From NCBI GenBank assembly GCA_034509425.1, contig JAVTVJ010000070.1:4836001-4900000 (forward strand): DNA of 64,000 bases, in the 5' to 3' direction. The DNA is from Eopsaltria australis. Taxonomy: Eukaryota; Chordata; Aves; Passeriformes; Petroicidae. Position 1 is the first letter of the stretch; the number at the start of each line of letters is the position of its first letter. A model generated the notes under the pieces. That model was given only the letters and a program-made list of their open reading frames with translations. It did not search any database and was not told the DNA's origin. Position numbers and translations under genes: made by a program. This document shows positions 50,345 through 62,118 of the stretch, piece by piece.

Positions 50345-53300
50345 CCTGTAAAAATTATGTCTGCCTTAGTTGTTTCAGCACCAAGTTGTGATTTAATGAT
50401 GTTGGAGAGTTTTATGATGTCTGAACAGTTGTGCATTTCATGCTGTTCAAAGTACATGTTCAACAAATTCATGGCCTGTAGTTATGACTTTTGGCTCGCT
50501 CTATGCATATTGGTTTACATTAAGTATGAAATGTTTGCTCAGCTAAGTGTCAGCTCCTACAACACTGATTAAGTCTATCTTGCATTCCCAGCTCATCCAC
50601 AAATAAGCTGGCAGTAGGTAATAACTGCCATTAGCGTTGGATCCTGAGTTCTACAGCATGCATTGTTTTAAGGGATGAAACAGCTCTCATCAGTCTTTTT
50701 GGGTTGTTTGGAGCATTCTGGAGATATGTAAAGCTACTGTATCACATGGATTAATCTTGTCTCCTGTGATACAGAACTGCTGTCTGGAAAGCATCTGGAT
50801 TTTGTTCTGCAGTGTGCTTTCTGCTCAAAGCACTTTTCTCTGGCTTACCTTCTCTTATCACTGTAGGCTGAGCTACAGAATTCAGAACTGGCTTTTTCTT
50901 TATGCTTTTTTTATGATGGATGTGTAGATTGTGGAAAAGTAATTCACCATTCCCATAAATTGTTTAATCTTATTTATTATGTGTTTCAATCTTATTTATT
51001 TATTATTATGTGTCTCAGCTTTCAGCCTTTCTGTTTATCTAGGTGCAAATATAACCAAAACAGAATAATTCAAATATCTTCAGTTTCAGCTTGCCAGTAT
51101 GCAGCCGTTACAGGAACCTGCTTGGTTGTCAGTTCTAATTGGTGCTGTGGTTCTGGATTGCTTTTTCCTTGACCTCTATTTCTATGACAACAAAAAATGC
51201 CGTCAGAAATTGTATTCCTGGGAGATCCTTACTGCCTGGTTATATCAGCCACATTTTTGGCCACAAATTTATCTGACTCTACCATTTAATAAGACCTTGG
51301 AATATGAAGTCATTAATGCCTTTGCTCTGAAGAAATGTGGTCTGATTTTCTTGGCTATTGTTAGTGCATAGTGCAAATGCATCCCAGCTAGACTCATATT
51401 CATCTTTGATCTTGTATTACAGTTATAGTTGAGTACCTTGCAGTCTTCTGCAATGTCTCATAGGAAATCTTGGATTTTCTTAACTCACTCCTACATTCAC
51501 TTCTCTGCATCTCCAGTGATGACAGATACCGCTGCTTTTAAATCTTTCATCGTAACATAGCACAAGAATTGTTTTCAGACCATGTTTGGTAATAAACTAA
51601 TGCAGCTGCACACCATGTTGGAAAACCTTGAGTGTTTGTCTGGAGATGAATTCACTGGTAATACCAGAGGAGAGAAGACACAATTTCTGGCATGTCGTAA
51701 TCTGCACTTGAAGATTGCATCAACCATTTTGAGCCTGCTTTAGTTGCTTCTGTGAACTTCAGTTAAACACAGGGCCAAGTCGAAGTCAGGCAGAAAAAAC
51801 AACTGTAACTTTTTCAGAGGATTTCAAACTTTATAGGCTACTTCACAAAAAATGCCCTGACGTTAGTTTCTATATGTCACTTTCAGGCAGCCTGAACTCA
51901 GTGTGAATTCAGATTGCTGACAAGAACATTGTGACTGTATAGATCTATGTTTATTGCGAAGGGATAGCCAAACTTCTGTAGTGTACCTTCCCTGAGATGT
52001 CATTCACACACTATTGGTGGCTTTGCTCTTGCACTGCATCCTATAGTCAAATATTTCTCTATGGCTAAATCAATTTTTTTCAATAATTTGGAAAAAAAAA
52101 TGGTAAGTAGTCTATAACATGAAAAATTTCATATCCCTGGAGTTAAACAGAAACTCATATTCACAGTCTGCCCTCCTCCTGCACCCAAGGAGTATCCAGC
52201 CACCTGTCAGCTCTAGCTCAAACCTCGGTGACCTTGGCATTGCTATGGCTGGATGGACATATGGCAGGGTAGCCCTTCCAGAGATCTGAGTGGGACAGTC
52301 AGATTTATTGACTTGTATGCATACAATAAATATTGTAGTATCTCTAAATTTCTGTAACTATTTCCCATAACTATGGTTGATATTTACTACAGGAATATAT
52401 GAATGCTTGTAATGAGCAATTAAACCTCTATCATATTAGTGATTTAGACATAAAATGTAGCAGTTAAAGGCTTTTTAAGAATCTAAATGTATCAGAAACA
52501 TCTATCATAATACAAAGGGAACACTTCTGCCTTTTATTAAGAAACTTTGCTAGGTAAAAGTAATTGCAATTAACAGTGCATTTGATCAACATAAAAATTT
52601 ATGAATATTTTTTTTTAAATTCACCATTTTTTTCCTCATTCAAGTTTTATTTTGAAAATTATTTACTAAAATGTTACATTTTTAAATTATGATGTTCTAA
52701 GTGCCAAACCAAGGAAGTGATTTGTTAAACTGTAACATTTTGGATATTGACTATTTAAAAAAAAATTAATTTTGGAAGAGAAAATTTGCTCTAAATAAAA
52801 GACTGTCATTGAAAAACAATTGTCAGTTGCACAACTTAAAAGTAACAGGGTAAGTCTTTAATTACTGGTTTTATTTGATTCCTGGAGTTTCTGTCTGGAA
52901 GACTGTCAGTGAAAATTTTCTAAAAGTTCATTATATTATACTATGAAGTATTCTATGTAATATTTTTTACTTTTCAAGGTATTCTAAAGAAAAATCATGC
53001 TACAAACCTTTTAATGTTTCTAGACCTATGGAACATTTAACCTTTAAATAATTCCATGAGGCCAAGTAAAACCTGAAAAAGAAGAAAAGCACAGGAACAC
53101 TGCTCATGTGCTGGTGTCTTGTCCATGCCAACTGTTGGGAAAGGATCATAAGTCAGGTTCACACCACTTTCACTGTAAAACTGGCATGGAGATGGAGAAG
53201 CAATAGAGAGATGAAATATGTGTTTCCTTGGATGGAATGGGTACTTGGGCTAGGAGATGAACAACAGCCACCATTTCCACTCAGCGTAACAGAGAGATAA

Positions 53301-54884
53301 GTTTGATGATTTTAGTTACTACAGTTTGGGCTCTTTTGCCCTTTGAGATTTCTAACATTACCCTCCCCAAAGTCTTGCAGTTTTGCACCACTCTTATCTC
53401 CAGAGCCCTTTTCAAAGATGGAAAGAGAGAGTGTCCTCTGGGTCTGCTATGATACATCTTGGCCCTGATTTTTGTCTCACTAATCTCTTCAGGATTGATT
53501 TGCTAAGTGGAGATTAAGTCCTCAACGTTGACATTCATAATGCTAAATATGGTTGCTAGGCCTCCTTCCAAAAATGTGGGTGCTAAGAATTTGGTCTCCT
53601 TTACAGTGAGGATAGAAAAAATAGGTCTTTAGGTCTATCATGAGCATATAAAATTCTCAACAACTGTCATGTTGAGAGGAGTTAACAGGTTGTAAGTGAC
53701 AAGGAAAATTATGACTTTTAGCACGTAGGGATATGCAGCCAGCTGGCATTTTGGAGTTACACCATATTCACCAAAGCAATGACTTTGACTTAGGTTTTCT
53801 CTTATAGCAAGGTTATCACCACCAGGATATGAAATAACCTTTTTATGAGGTCTTATTGCATTTTGATGTGTCCTCTTTGTAAGGTGAATCACCCACAGCA
53901 GGAATGAGAGTTCCACTAGTGCAGGCCACCCAGCTGCTGATGAGGCCATTTCTTGGAGTGGGAGTTCAAACTCCTTTTGACAGGGGTGATTTGGACACAT
54001 GCATGATGAATGTTATAACCCTTAAACTCATGGATTAAATGAGGCTGGAACATTGTAAGCACCAGTGTCAACTCCACCTTTCCAGCTCTGTTTTCTTGTG
54101 ATTTCTGCCAGGGGGTAATGTGAATAAATGAAGCACTTATGAATATTGCATAAGGTTAGACAGAAGACAAGTGTTAACAGGTAGAGATAATGATGTAAAG
54201 TTCACCTCTGAGCCTAAAAGTTTTGTGGGAATTTTCAATTGGAAGAGTGTCTACAAAACTGGGCAGCGAGTTTGAGAATATCGCTGATGCCAAAAATAGC
54301 TGATGTGATTATAACTTTTTCATTTCATCATTAATAACATTAATAACAAATGCAAGATTGTTATCTGATCTACCTTTTGTTGCACAGTTTTATGCAAATA
54401 AACATATATTTTTAGAGTATGGGTTAAAAATTAAGACTTTGGTAGACTTTTTAACTTAGCAAATGGAGAACTTCCATCTTTAGGAACCTTCTAGTCACTG
54501 CATCTGAAAGAATTTTATGAAATATGATTAAACCTAGATTCAACATATACTCTAAAAGAGACATCTTAGTATTTGTATTTACTGTCCAATCAGATGCCTG
54601 ACATTTTAACAGTTCTTGCTATAAAGAAAATGAAAAAAAAAAAAAGAGCAAAAGAAAACCATAAAGAAAACCAAAAGGATATACAGCACAAATCATGTCT
54701 CTGAATGCAAATGAATTGCATTTGGCTTTGAATGCTGTTTCACAGTGCTAATGATTTCCTAGAACTGTTGAAAATTTAGAACTTTCTCTTATGCAGGGAG
54801 ATAATCATACTTGTAGACTGCCAATCACTCAGAGTAGTGATGGCTTATGTTTTAATTTAGATTGCTTTTGTGGCAATGTACCAT
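50345..54884. other. Unique AT-rich DNA, no gene seen
   Basis: About 4.5 kb without a recognisable exon, RNA gene or mobile element. Contains an A run (about 54638-54652). The last 100 bp before the provirus show no retroviral pol sequence. Confidence 0.45.
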
Positions 54885-55335
54885 TGATGCCTGAAGGATT
54901 TTTCTGCTTTTCTTCTGAATATGTCTTACACTGTTCCCTATATTCACAAGTATCAGCATGCATACTTGTGATGCTTTAGGTGATAATTTAGCCCAGTTTT
55001 GTGGTGTCCAGTAGGCCAGTAGACTAAACACCCCTGAAACTACATAGAGTTAGAAGACCAAACACTCATAACCACTCAAGGTCTCCTAGTAGGACAGATT
55101 TTGTAAACTAGAAGTTAGCCCACCCAGGCCCCTTATTGGGCCCTCCTGGTAGATATGCTAATGTGTAGAGTCTTTAATTGTATACTCGACTGGGGGGACG
55201 GGGCTTTTGCGATGCGTTCTACCTGGATGGCAAAAGCCATTGAATGGGATCCTATTAAAAAATACCGAGGTAAACGACCCCCAACCCTCTAACCATGTCT
55301 GAGCCTTTATTTCCTAAGACCAGAAAAAAGCATCA
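54885..55335 (+). repeat. 5' LTR of the gammaretrovirus-like provirus
   Basis: 451 bp, TGATGCCTGAAGG to AAAGCATCA. An ATTAAA-type signal near 55254 is the best poly(A) candidate. Partner at 62119-62567. Confidence 0.95.
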
Positions 55336-55340
55336 GTCAT

Positions 55341-55358
55341 TGGCGACCCAGGTGGGAC
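55341..55358 (+). promoter_or_regulatory. Primer-binding site, tRNA-Arg-like
   Basis: Five bases after the LTR the sequence is TGGCGACCCAGGTGGGAC. The nearest tRNA 3' end I recall is a tRNA-Arg; it is not a Pro, Gln, Trp or Lys site. Primer identity is tentative. Confidence 0.6.
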
Positions 55359-55489
55359 GATAGAGACCCCGAAAACTTGCAGTTTTGGGCTGAGAATATC
55401 TCGCCTAGCTCCTTCGTCAGCACCCTACGGGGCTCAGGCGGCAGTCCAAGGCTGTGACCGGGCTCTAGGACCCAGCGCCTTAAAGCACG

Positions 55490-55501
55490 GAAGAGGTGAG
55501 T
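55490..55501 (+). promoter_or_regulatory. Probable major splice donor
   Basis: AGAG/GTGAGT, with the cut after 55495, fits the 5' splice consensus. It lies about 140 bp downstream of the primer site, the usual place for the donor used for subgenomic env RNA. Confidence 0.6.
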
Positions 55502-55682
55502 GAAAGTGGGGGAGACGTGTTTCGGTATTGTGCTAGCACCGGGAGGGAGGTTGGGAAATTGGGCAGGGGGGGTCAGAGAGATGCCTAAAAGGGGAGGGAA
55601 ATTAACCCCTTCCTGCAAAATCGTGGTAAGGGGAGGACGCTCTCCGGTTAAACCACAGGAGGTTGGTGGGTGGGACCACAAC

Positions 55683-55765
55683 TGCAAGGCGGTTTAGTGG
55701 TTTAAGGCGCTGATCAGAAAACTGCAAAGCCAGGAGTCGTGGGTTTGAGTCTCGGTTGAGACAGT
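55683..55765 (+). other. tRNA-like stretch in the provirus leader
   Basis: An A-box-like AGTGGTTTAAGGCGC (about 55696-55710) and a B-box-like GGGTTTGAGTCTCGG (55741-55755) occur in tRNA order and spacing. The A-box form is that of type II (Leu/Ser) tRNAs. A clean cloverleaf is not evident, so at best this is a decayed or captured tRNA-like sequence. Confidence 0.3.
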
Positions 55766-55885
55766 TTTGCTGTTTAAAGCTCCTTTCTAAGCTGTTACTA
55801 CTAGTTAGTGACTGTAGTTTGCAGGCTAGGCAAGTCGCTGGGGCGAGATGGTTTTTTCTGGCCGATTTCTCTGTTTATAAGTAAA

Positions 55886-58126
55886 ATGGGGTGTAGTTTT
55901 TCGGAGGATGTGCAAGTCCCCGGAGAATCTCCGTTAGATCTGGTATTGAAAAATTGGTGATATTTAACTGGAAAAAGGACCCCCCTGGACAAACAGGAGC
56001 TGATAAGACTCTGTACACAGGTCTGGCCGACGTTAAAATTAGGAGAACAGAGGATGTGGCCACGTTTTGGGAGTCTAGAAAATGAAATAGTCACAGAGCT
56101 AATGGTAGAACTGTGAGCTCTGTGCAGATTTGATGAGTTATAATATGCAGAACTCTTTACCATACTACTGAATAGAGAAGAGGCATATGAGGTGCAGAAA
56201 GGCTGTTTGGAGATGGTTGTAAAAGGGAAAGGAAACATGAGGAGGAGAAGAAGGCAGCTAGTGACTAACGGAACAGAAGAAACAGACATTATGGACATGG
56301 TGGCCCCAGCCTTGCGTATGGGCAGAGGGGGGTCACCCCCTGTGCCACCGCCGCCATTACAGCCAGTGCAGTTGGGGGCGGGCGATGGAGGCGTGCAACT
56401 GCTGCCACCACCGCCCCCGCCGCCGCTGCAGCCGCAGCCGGCACCGCCATCCCCACCGCTGCCGCAGCCGGCGCCACCACTCCCTCCCTCTCCTCCTCCT
56501 CCCCCGCCTGCTCCAAAGGCAGGGGCGGGGGCGGAGACCGACCGGCCCCCCGACCATCTGGGGGCTGGGCGTGGGGCGGGGGGAGAGGCGGGCAGGCCCT
56601 CGCCCCCGACCACTCTGGGGGCGGGGAAAGAGGCAGGGAGGGGGAGGGCTGGCCCTTGCCCCCTGACCGCACAGGGGGCAGGTGCAAGGCGGGGGCAGAA
56701 GTGGGCTGGCCCTTGCCCTCCGACCGTACAGGGGGCGGGCACAGGGCAGGGGCAGAGGCTGCCTGGCCCTCCCTCCCTGACCGCTCACGGGGCTGGCACA
56801 GACCGGGAGCGGAGGCCGATTGAACCCTGCCCCCTGACCACGCAGGGGGTGGGCGAAGGGGTGGAGGGGGGGCTGGCTGGTTGCCGGCTCGTGACTGCCC
56901 CTGGCATGGGCACGGACTGGGAGCGGAGCCCAGCTGCCTCTGCCACCCGACCTGGCCAGAGCCTGGGATGAGTGGAGGTACCCACGATCTCAGCTTCGCC
57001 GCTCTTCCAGCGTCGGGGAGAGGGGCAAAGCCACCCTGACCAGAAGTGGGTGGGACATCCCTAATACAAATTGCTTTTCCAAAAGGGGGGACAGAGACGA
57101 CCATCCCGGATTCCCCCTCCGCCGCTCTGCCAGTGTTGGGATTAAAACTGAATGGGATGATTTGGATACAGATGGTCCCCGCAGGGAGGGTGGCAGGAGG
57201 AGGGGAAAAATAGCCCAAGAAGCTATAGGTGCTGCTAGTCCAATTGCAGGGCGCATGAGATCAAAAAGAGATGAAGGGGGAAGGGAAGGGCCTGCTCTAG
57301 AAGTGCCTCTGAGACAGGCTGTGGGAAACCAGGGAGTGATTTATATAAAGACACCATTCTCTCTTGCAGAGCTACAGCTGTGGAAAGACTCTGTTGGAAA
57401 GTACAGTGACAACCCAGAGAAAGTAGCCACACGGGTAGAGAGGGCTATAAGGGCTCAAAACCCTGATTGGGGAGACTTGAATGTGATGCTGGATGAATTA
57501 CTAGATAGCACAGAAAGGGAGATGGTTAATAAAGCTGCCATAGATGCTATACAGGCCCAAATTGCAGCTGGAACTCTCCAAGGGATGCCTCATGACATAT
57601 ACCCACTTGCTGACCCTGGCTGGGATCCCAATGTCCCTGAGCAAATGGCAAAATTAAAGCAGTTTCAGAAATGGGTGGTCTATGGGTTGAGATGTGGCAT
57701 TCCTAAAGCAGTGAATTCTTCTAAATTATTTGAGATCAAACAAAATCCAAATGAGACTCCTACAGAGTTTCTGAATAGACTTAAAGAGGCTGCACAGAAA
57801 TACACAACTCTGAACCTCGATGCACCTGATCAGAAGTTCCAGCTGGCTTACATTTTTATGGGCCAGTCAGCAGATGATATAAGGAAAAAACTGCAAAAGA
57901 TAAAGGGGTTACTGGATATAAGTAAAATGTTGGAAATAGCCTGGCAAGGATATCAGAACAGGGATTCAGTAGATAAGAACAAACAGAATAAGCCCCACCA
58001 TAAGAAAAACCACAATGAGGGAAAGTCATCCAACTCACCAAAGAGAGGACCCCGTTTTCCTCTAGCTGAGGACCAATGTGCCATTTGCAAGCAGAAGGGA
58101 CACTGGAAAAATGCGTGTCCAGCACG
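55886..58126 (+). pseudogene. gag: Gammaretrovirus-type gag, broken
   Basis: Starts at ATG 55886 with MGC, giving a myristoylation glycine; the matrix pattern (SPLDLVLKNW, then QVWPTLKLG) is gamma-like. In-frame stops follow at 55958, 56114 and 56141. The same frame then carries a Pro-rich p12-like region to a stop at 56969. Capsid and nucleocapsid lie in another frame, open from at least 56970: capsid begins near PLRQAVGNQG (about 57306), with a gamma-type major homology region (QNPNETPTEFLNRLKEA, about 57744-57794) and a single CCHC knuckle (58077-58118). No stop separates nucleocapsid from protease, unlike the readthrough stop of gammaretroviruses. The product cannot be made as one chain. 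Confidence 0.88.
56544..56935 (+). repeat. In-frame 57-bp tandem repeat in the Pro-rich part of gag
   Basis: About seven imperfect units; starts at about 56544, 56595, 56651, 56708, 56765, 56822 and 56879. The last five are exactly 57 bp, that is 19 codons, with a consensus around GPCPLTxQGAG. The block is extremely GC-rich. Confidence 0.8.
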
Positions 58127-58691
58127 AATGAAAAAGACACCCCCAGCTCCGGAACTAGCTGTGGATTATGATAGACAGCGACCAAAGGCATCTCCCCCAG
58201 CAGAGCCTTCAGTTATAGTTAAGCTGGGAAATGAGGATGTTGAATTTCTGGTTGACACCGGGGCGACCTATTCTGTATTAAATACCTTAAAAGGTAAACT
58301 GAGTCAAGAGACTGTGGATGTGGTAGGAGCCACTGGAGTAAGTGAAACACGGCCTTTTTTCCAACCTTTAAAATTCAAATTGAGAAAACACTGGGTGACA
58401 CACCAGTTCCTGTATATGCCAAATTCACCAATGCTATTATTGGGCAGAGATTTATTGGAGAAATTAGAGGCAGAAATTAAATTCTCCAGAGACAGGGGGG
58501 TGAAAGTCATAATTCCTGAATCTAAATTCATAGAAGCAGCAGCTATTCTTATGCAGGAATGCCATGGAGGAATTCCCAAAGAAATAGAAGATGCTGTCAG
58601 TTCTATAGTATGGGCCAATGATATCCCTGGGAGATCCAAAAGAGCTGAACCTGTAAGTATTACACTCAAAGCAGGAGCTACACCGGTAAGG
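58127..58691 (+). pseudogene. pro: Gammaretrovirus-type protease
   Basis: In the same frame as capsid and nucleocapsid without a stop between them. It contains the aspartic-protease active site LVDTGATYS (DTG at 58254-58262) and the C-terminal LLLGRDLLEKL motif. The frame closes with an in-frame TAA at 58692-58694, just where RT should begin. The protease domain itself looks undamaged, but its expression depends on the broken gag. Confidence 0.88.
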
Positions 58692-60500
58692 TAAAAAAAA
58701 TACCCTTTGAAATTAGCAGGTCACAAAGGACTAGCACCCATAATTGAGAGGTTTCTCAAATTTGGGTTGCTAGTGGAATGTGAATCTAAGTATAACACCC
58801 CAATTTTACCAGTGAAGAAAGCAGATGGTAAGAGTTATCGATTAGTGCAGGATCTAAGGGAGATTAACAAAATAACAGAAGACATATATCCAGTTGTAGC
58901 CAATCCTTACACACTTTTGACTACACTAACAGATGAATTAGGGTGGTTCACTGTTTTAGGTCTCAAAGATGCCTTTTTCTGCATTCCTGTGCATAAGTAC
59001 AGCCAAGAAATTTTTGCCTTTGAGTGGGAAAATCCTGAAACAGGGAGGAGGACCCAGCTCACCTGGACAGTCTTGGTTCAAGGCTATAAGATAAGCCCAA
59101 CCCTATTTGGAAACCAGCTGGCAAAGGAACTGGAGGACTGGAGGAAACAGGAGCCAGGAGGAGTTGTTCTTCAGTATGTTGATGACATCCTAGTAGCAAC
59201 CAGAACACGAGATGAGTGTATCCAGCTAACCGTAAGTCTGTTGAACTTTTTGGGCGAGAGTGGTTATCGAGTCTCGAGAGAGAAGACCCAGATTGCCAGG
59301 GAAACAGTAGTTTACCTGGGGCTGGAAATTTTCCGTAGACACCGACAACTCAGCAAAGAATGGAAGGAAGCTATCTGTCGCCTTCCAGAGCCCCACACTG
59401 TGAGAGAAATGCAAGCCTTCCTGGGAATGGTAGGTTGGTGTCGCCTATGGATATCAAACTATGGACTGCTGGTAAAACCTCTGTATGAGGTCCCTAAGGC
59501 AGCCGAAAAGGGAACAATCATGTGGACAGAAAGTGCAAGGGCTGCCTTCAAACAGTTAAAACGTTCCCTAATGTCTGCCCTAGCCTTGGGGCTGCCGGAT
59601 TTGACTAAGCCTTTTGAACTCTTTACATATGAGCGACTGAATGCTACTCTGGGGGTACTAGCACAGCACCTTGGGGACCAGCGAAGAGCTGTAGCCTACT
59701 TTTCAAAACAGTTAGACAGTGTTAGTCAAGGGTGGCCTGGATGCCTGAAAGCTGTGGCAGCAACTGTCCTCCTAATACAGGAGGCCCGTAAATTCACCCT
59801 TGGGCAGCACATTGTCGTGTATGTACCCCATGCAGTAATAACTGTGCTGGAACAAAAGGGGAATCACTGGCTATCCCCTAGCAGAATGCTGAAATATCAG
59901 TCTGTGTTGATGGAGCAGGATGATGTTACTCTGAAAACAACATCTGTGGTAAACCCTGCAATGTTTTTGTCATCCACATTACTTGACAGCATGCCTGAAC
60001 ATGATTGTCTACAGACAATAGAGGAGACTTATTCTAGCAGACCAGACCTGAAGGACATTCCTCTGAAGAGCCCAGACTGGGAGCTGTATACCGATGGGAG
60101 AAGCTTCATGAGAAATGGTAAGAGAATGACAGGTTATGCTGTAACCACTACAGATAAAATAATAGAGGCAAAAGCCTTGCCTCCAGATGTATCATCACAG
60201 AAAGCTGAACTCATTGCACTAACAAGGGCTCTAGAACTGAGTGAGGGGAAGAAGGTAAACATCTGGACTGATTCCAAATATGCCTTCAGTGTTGTTCATG
60301 CCCACGGAGCTATCTGGAAGGAACGTGGCCTGCTGACTGCACAAGGTAGAGATTAATCATGCTGAACAGATTCTTGCACTTCCGCAGAGTATTTGGAAGC
60401 TAATGGAAGTAGCTATCATGCATTGCAAAGGCCATCAAAAAGGGAAGAAAGCCCCTGAACTGGGAAATCGCTTCGCTGATGAAGCAGCAAGAGGGGTTGC
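58692..60500 (+). pseudogene. pol: Gammaretrovirus-type reverse transcriptase and RNase H, inactive
   Basis: Continues the protease frame after the TAA at 58692. RT landmarks are present: the N-terminal PILPVKKADG block, LVQDLREINK, the QGYKISPTLF block and the YVDD box (59175-59186). In motif A the first catalytic aspartate is glycine (VLGLKDAFF; codon GGT at 58959-58961), which should abolish polymerisation. RNase H shows YTDGRSF, the KAELIAL helix and WTDSKYAF, then a 1-nt frame change at about 60345-60350. Its last part (GNRFADEAAR) reads in the next frame. The first methionine-like start at 58707 is not a real start. Confidence 0.9.
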
Positions 60501-61698
60501 AGAAAAAGGCATTTTTGCGGTGATACCACAGAAAGAAATAGATTTGTCAGAGTTTACCCCAAAATACGATCAGGGGGATCACAAATTAATCAAGCATCTT
60601 AAGGCTGAGATCAAAGAAGGGGGGTGGGCTGTTACCTCAACAGGACAGGTTGTAGTTCCACCCTTCCTCCTTCGAGAAATAGCCCAGCGAGAGCATGAAA
60701 GTACTCACTGGGGAACAGAAAATCTTTTAAAACACCTTAGAAAGGTGGTAATAGGAAGAGGGATGACGGATATCGTACAATCTATAACCAGCAAGTGCGA
60801 TACCTGTCGTAAAAACAATCCTGACACGAGCAAACGGGTTGTGTTAGGGGTGACAAAAACAGGAGATCTTCCGGGAGATTATTGGCAGATCGATTTTGCT
60901 GAGATGACACGCAAAGAGGGATGTAAGTATATACTGGTACTGGTTGACACCTTCAGTGGATGGCCCGAAGCTTACCCCTGTCGCACCAACACAGCAAGAG
61001 AAGTAGTGAAAACCTTGCTGAATCATATAATTCCAAGATTCGGGGTTCCTCTGGGAATGTCATTGGATAAGGGACCACACTTTGTTGCAACGGTAGTTGG
61101 GGAAGTCAGCAGGGTTCTGGGAATTGCCTGGGACTTGCACACACCATACAGGCCCCAGGCAAGTGGCAAAGTTGAGCATATGAATGGAACCCTCAAAACC
61201 CAGATCTGTAAAATTTGTCAAGAGACATCCATGACCTGGGTTCAAGCCCTGCCAATAGCCTTGCTGAGAACCCGCATACAGCCAAGGTGAAGGGACAATA
61301 TAAGTCCCTATGAAATATTATATGGCAGGCCTTATCAGGCTCCACATATCCCAGGAGAAATTCATGTGAAAGGTAAAGCTGATTTACAGAAGTACTTAAT
61401 GGCTTTGAGTTCCACTTTGCAGAAGCTCCAGAGATTTGTCGTGTTGTCCAGGCCAATAGGACTGGATATACCTGCTCATCAGTTCCAGCCTGGAGATTGG
61501 GTCTACATCAAGTGGTGGGACGGTGACCCCTTGCAAGCCAAGTGGAAGGGACCGTTCAAAGTTTTGCTGACCACCCTCACTGCAGTCAAAGTTGCTGGCA
61601 AGGGACCGTGGATCCACTATTCCAGAGGGAAGAAGGCTTCTGCTCCCAAAACCATTAAGAAGACAGAAACTAATACAAATCAGAAGGATGTGGTTTAA
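60501..61698 (+). pseudogene. pol: Gammaretrovirus-type integrase with one internal stop
   Basis: HHCC zinc-binding residues are present (EHESTHW, then CDTC). The DDE triad is intact: D in WQIDFAEM, D in SLDKGPHF and E in GKVEHMNG, with 35 residues between the last two. An in-frame TGA at 61288-61290 follows the core. Beyond it the same frame continues with an SPYEILYGRP block and a C-terminal domain including GDWVYIKWW and a KWKGPFKVLL (GPY/F-type) motif, ending at 61698. The end overlaps the env start by 11 nt, as in gammaretroviruses. Confidence 0.9.
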
Positions 61699-62048
61699 AC
61701 TGTTCTTTACATGTCTGTTGTCTGCCCAACTGGTAACCATGATTCAGGGTTTGCCTCATGATCTACATAAGGTTGCAGTCCAAAATGTGTCCAAGGTACT
61801 TAATAAGAACAATTGCTGGTTCTGTATCCAGTTACCACCTCTAGATGGGGGTGGTCACTGACCATTGATTGGCATTTTAAGCTTCCAAAATTGATACCTT
61901 AAAATTTGACCAGATCTTTGACACCCTTACCTCATGGTTACCAAACTGAGCCTGGATAAAAGAAACACTTATAGTAGCTGTAATTGTAGTTATCATCTGT
62001 GTAGTAGCCTGCATGTCGGCTGGTTGTGTAAACCGATACTGTAGGTAA
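61688..62048 (+). pseudogene. env: Envelope remnant with large internal deletion
   Basis: ATG at 61688 opens a signal peptide-like start (MWFKLFFTCLLSAQ) and soon a CWFC motif, a CxxC of surface-subunit type, then stops at 61859. From about 61905 another frame resembles the end of a transmembrane subunit: a membrane-proximal LTSWLPN stretch, one in-frame stop (61947-61949), a hydrophobic anchor (about 61965-62010) and a Cys-containing tail ending CVNRYCR at 62045. Nearly all of the surface subunit and the fusion peptide, coiled coil and CX6CC region are missing. About 120 codons remain of a gene normally five times longer. Confidence 0.8.
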
Positions 62049-62105
62049 TGTAGAATAGAGTAAGGTAGAGTAGAGACTAGACAAAGTAGGGTCTTGTTAG
62101 TCTCT

Positions 62106-62118
62106 AAAAGGGGGGAAA
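62106..62118 (+). promoter_or_regulatory. Polypurine tract of the gammaretrovirus-like provirus
   Basis: AAAAGGGGGGAAA immediately before the TG of the 3' LTR. Confidence 0.9.

Noticed and set aside
51099..51371. 90-codon plus-strand ORF as a host exon.
   Set aside because: AT-rich, no splice context, no recognisable domain; consistent with chance.
55801..57256. Long minus-strand Pro/Gly-rich ORFs (up to about 310 codons) over 55.8-57.2 kb.
   Set aside because: They are the complement of the GC-rich 57-bp repeat array in gag; low complexity and no independent support.
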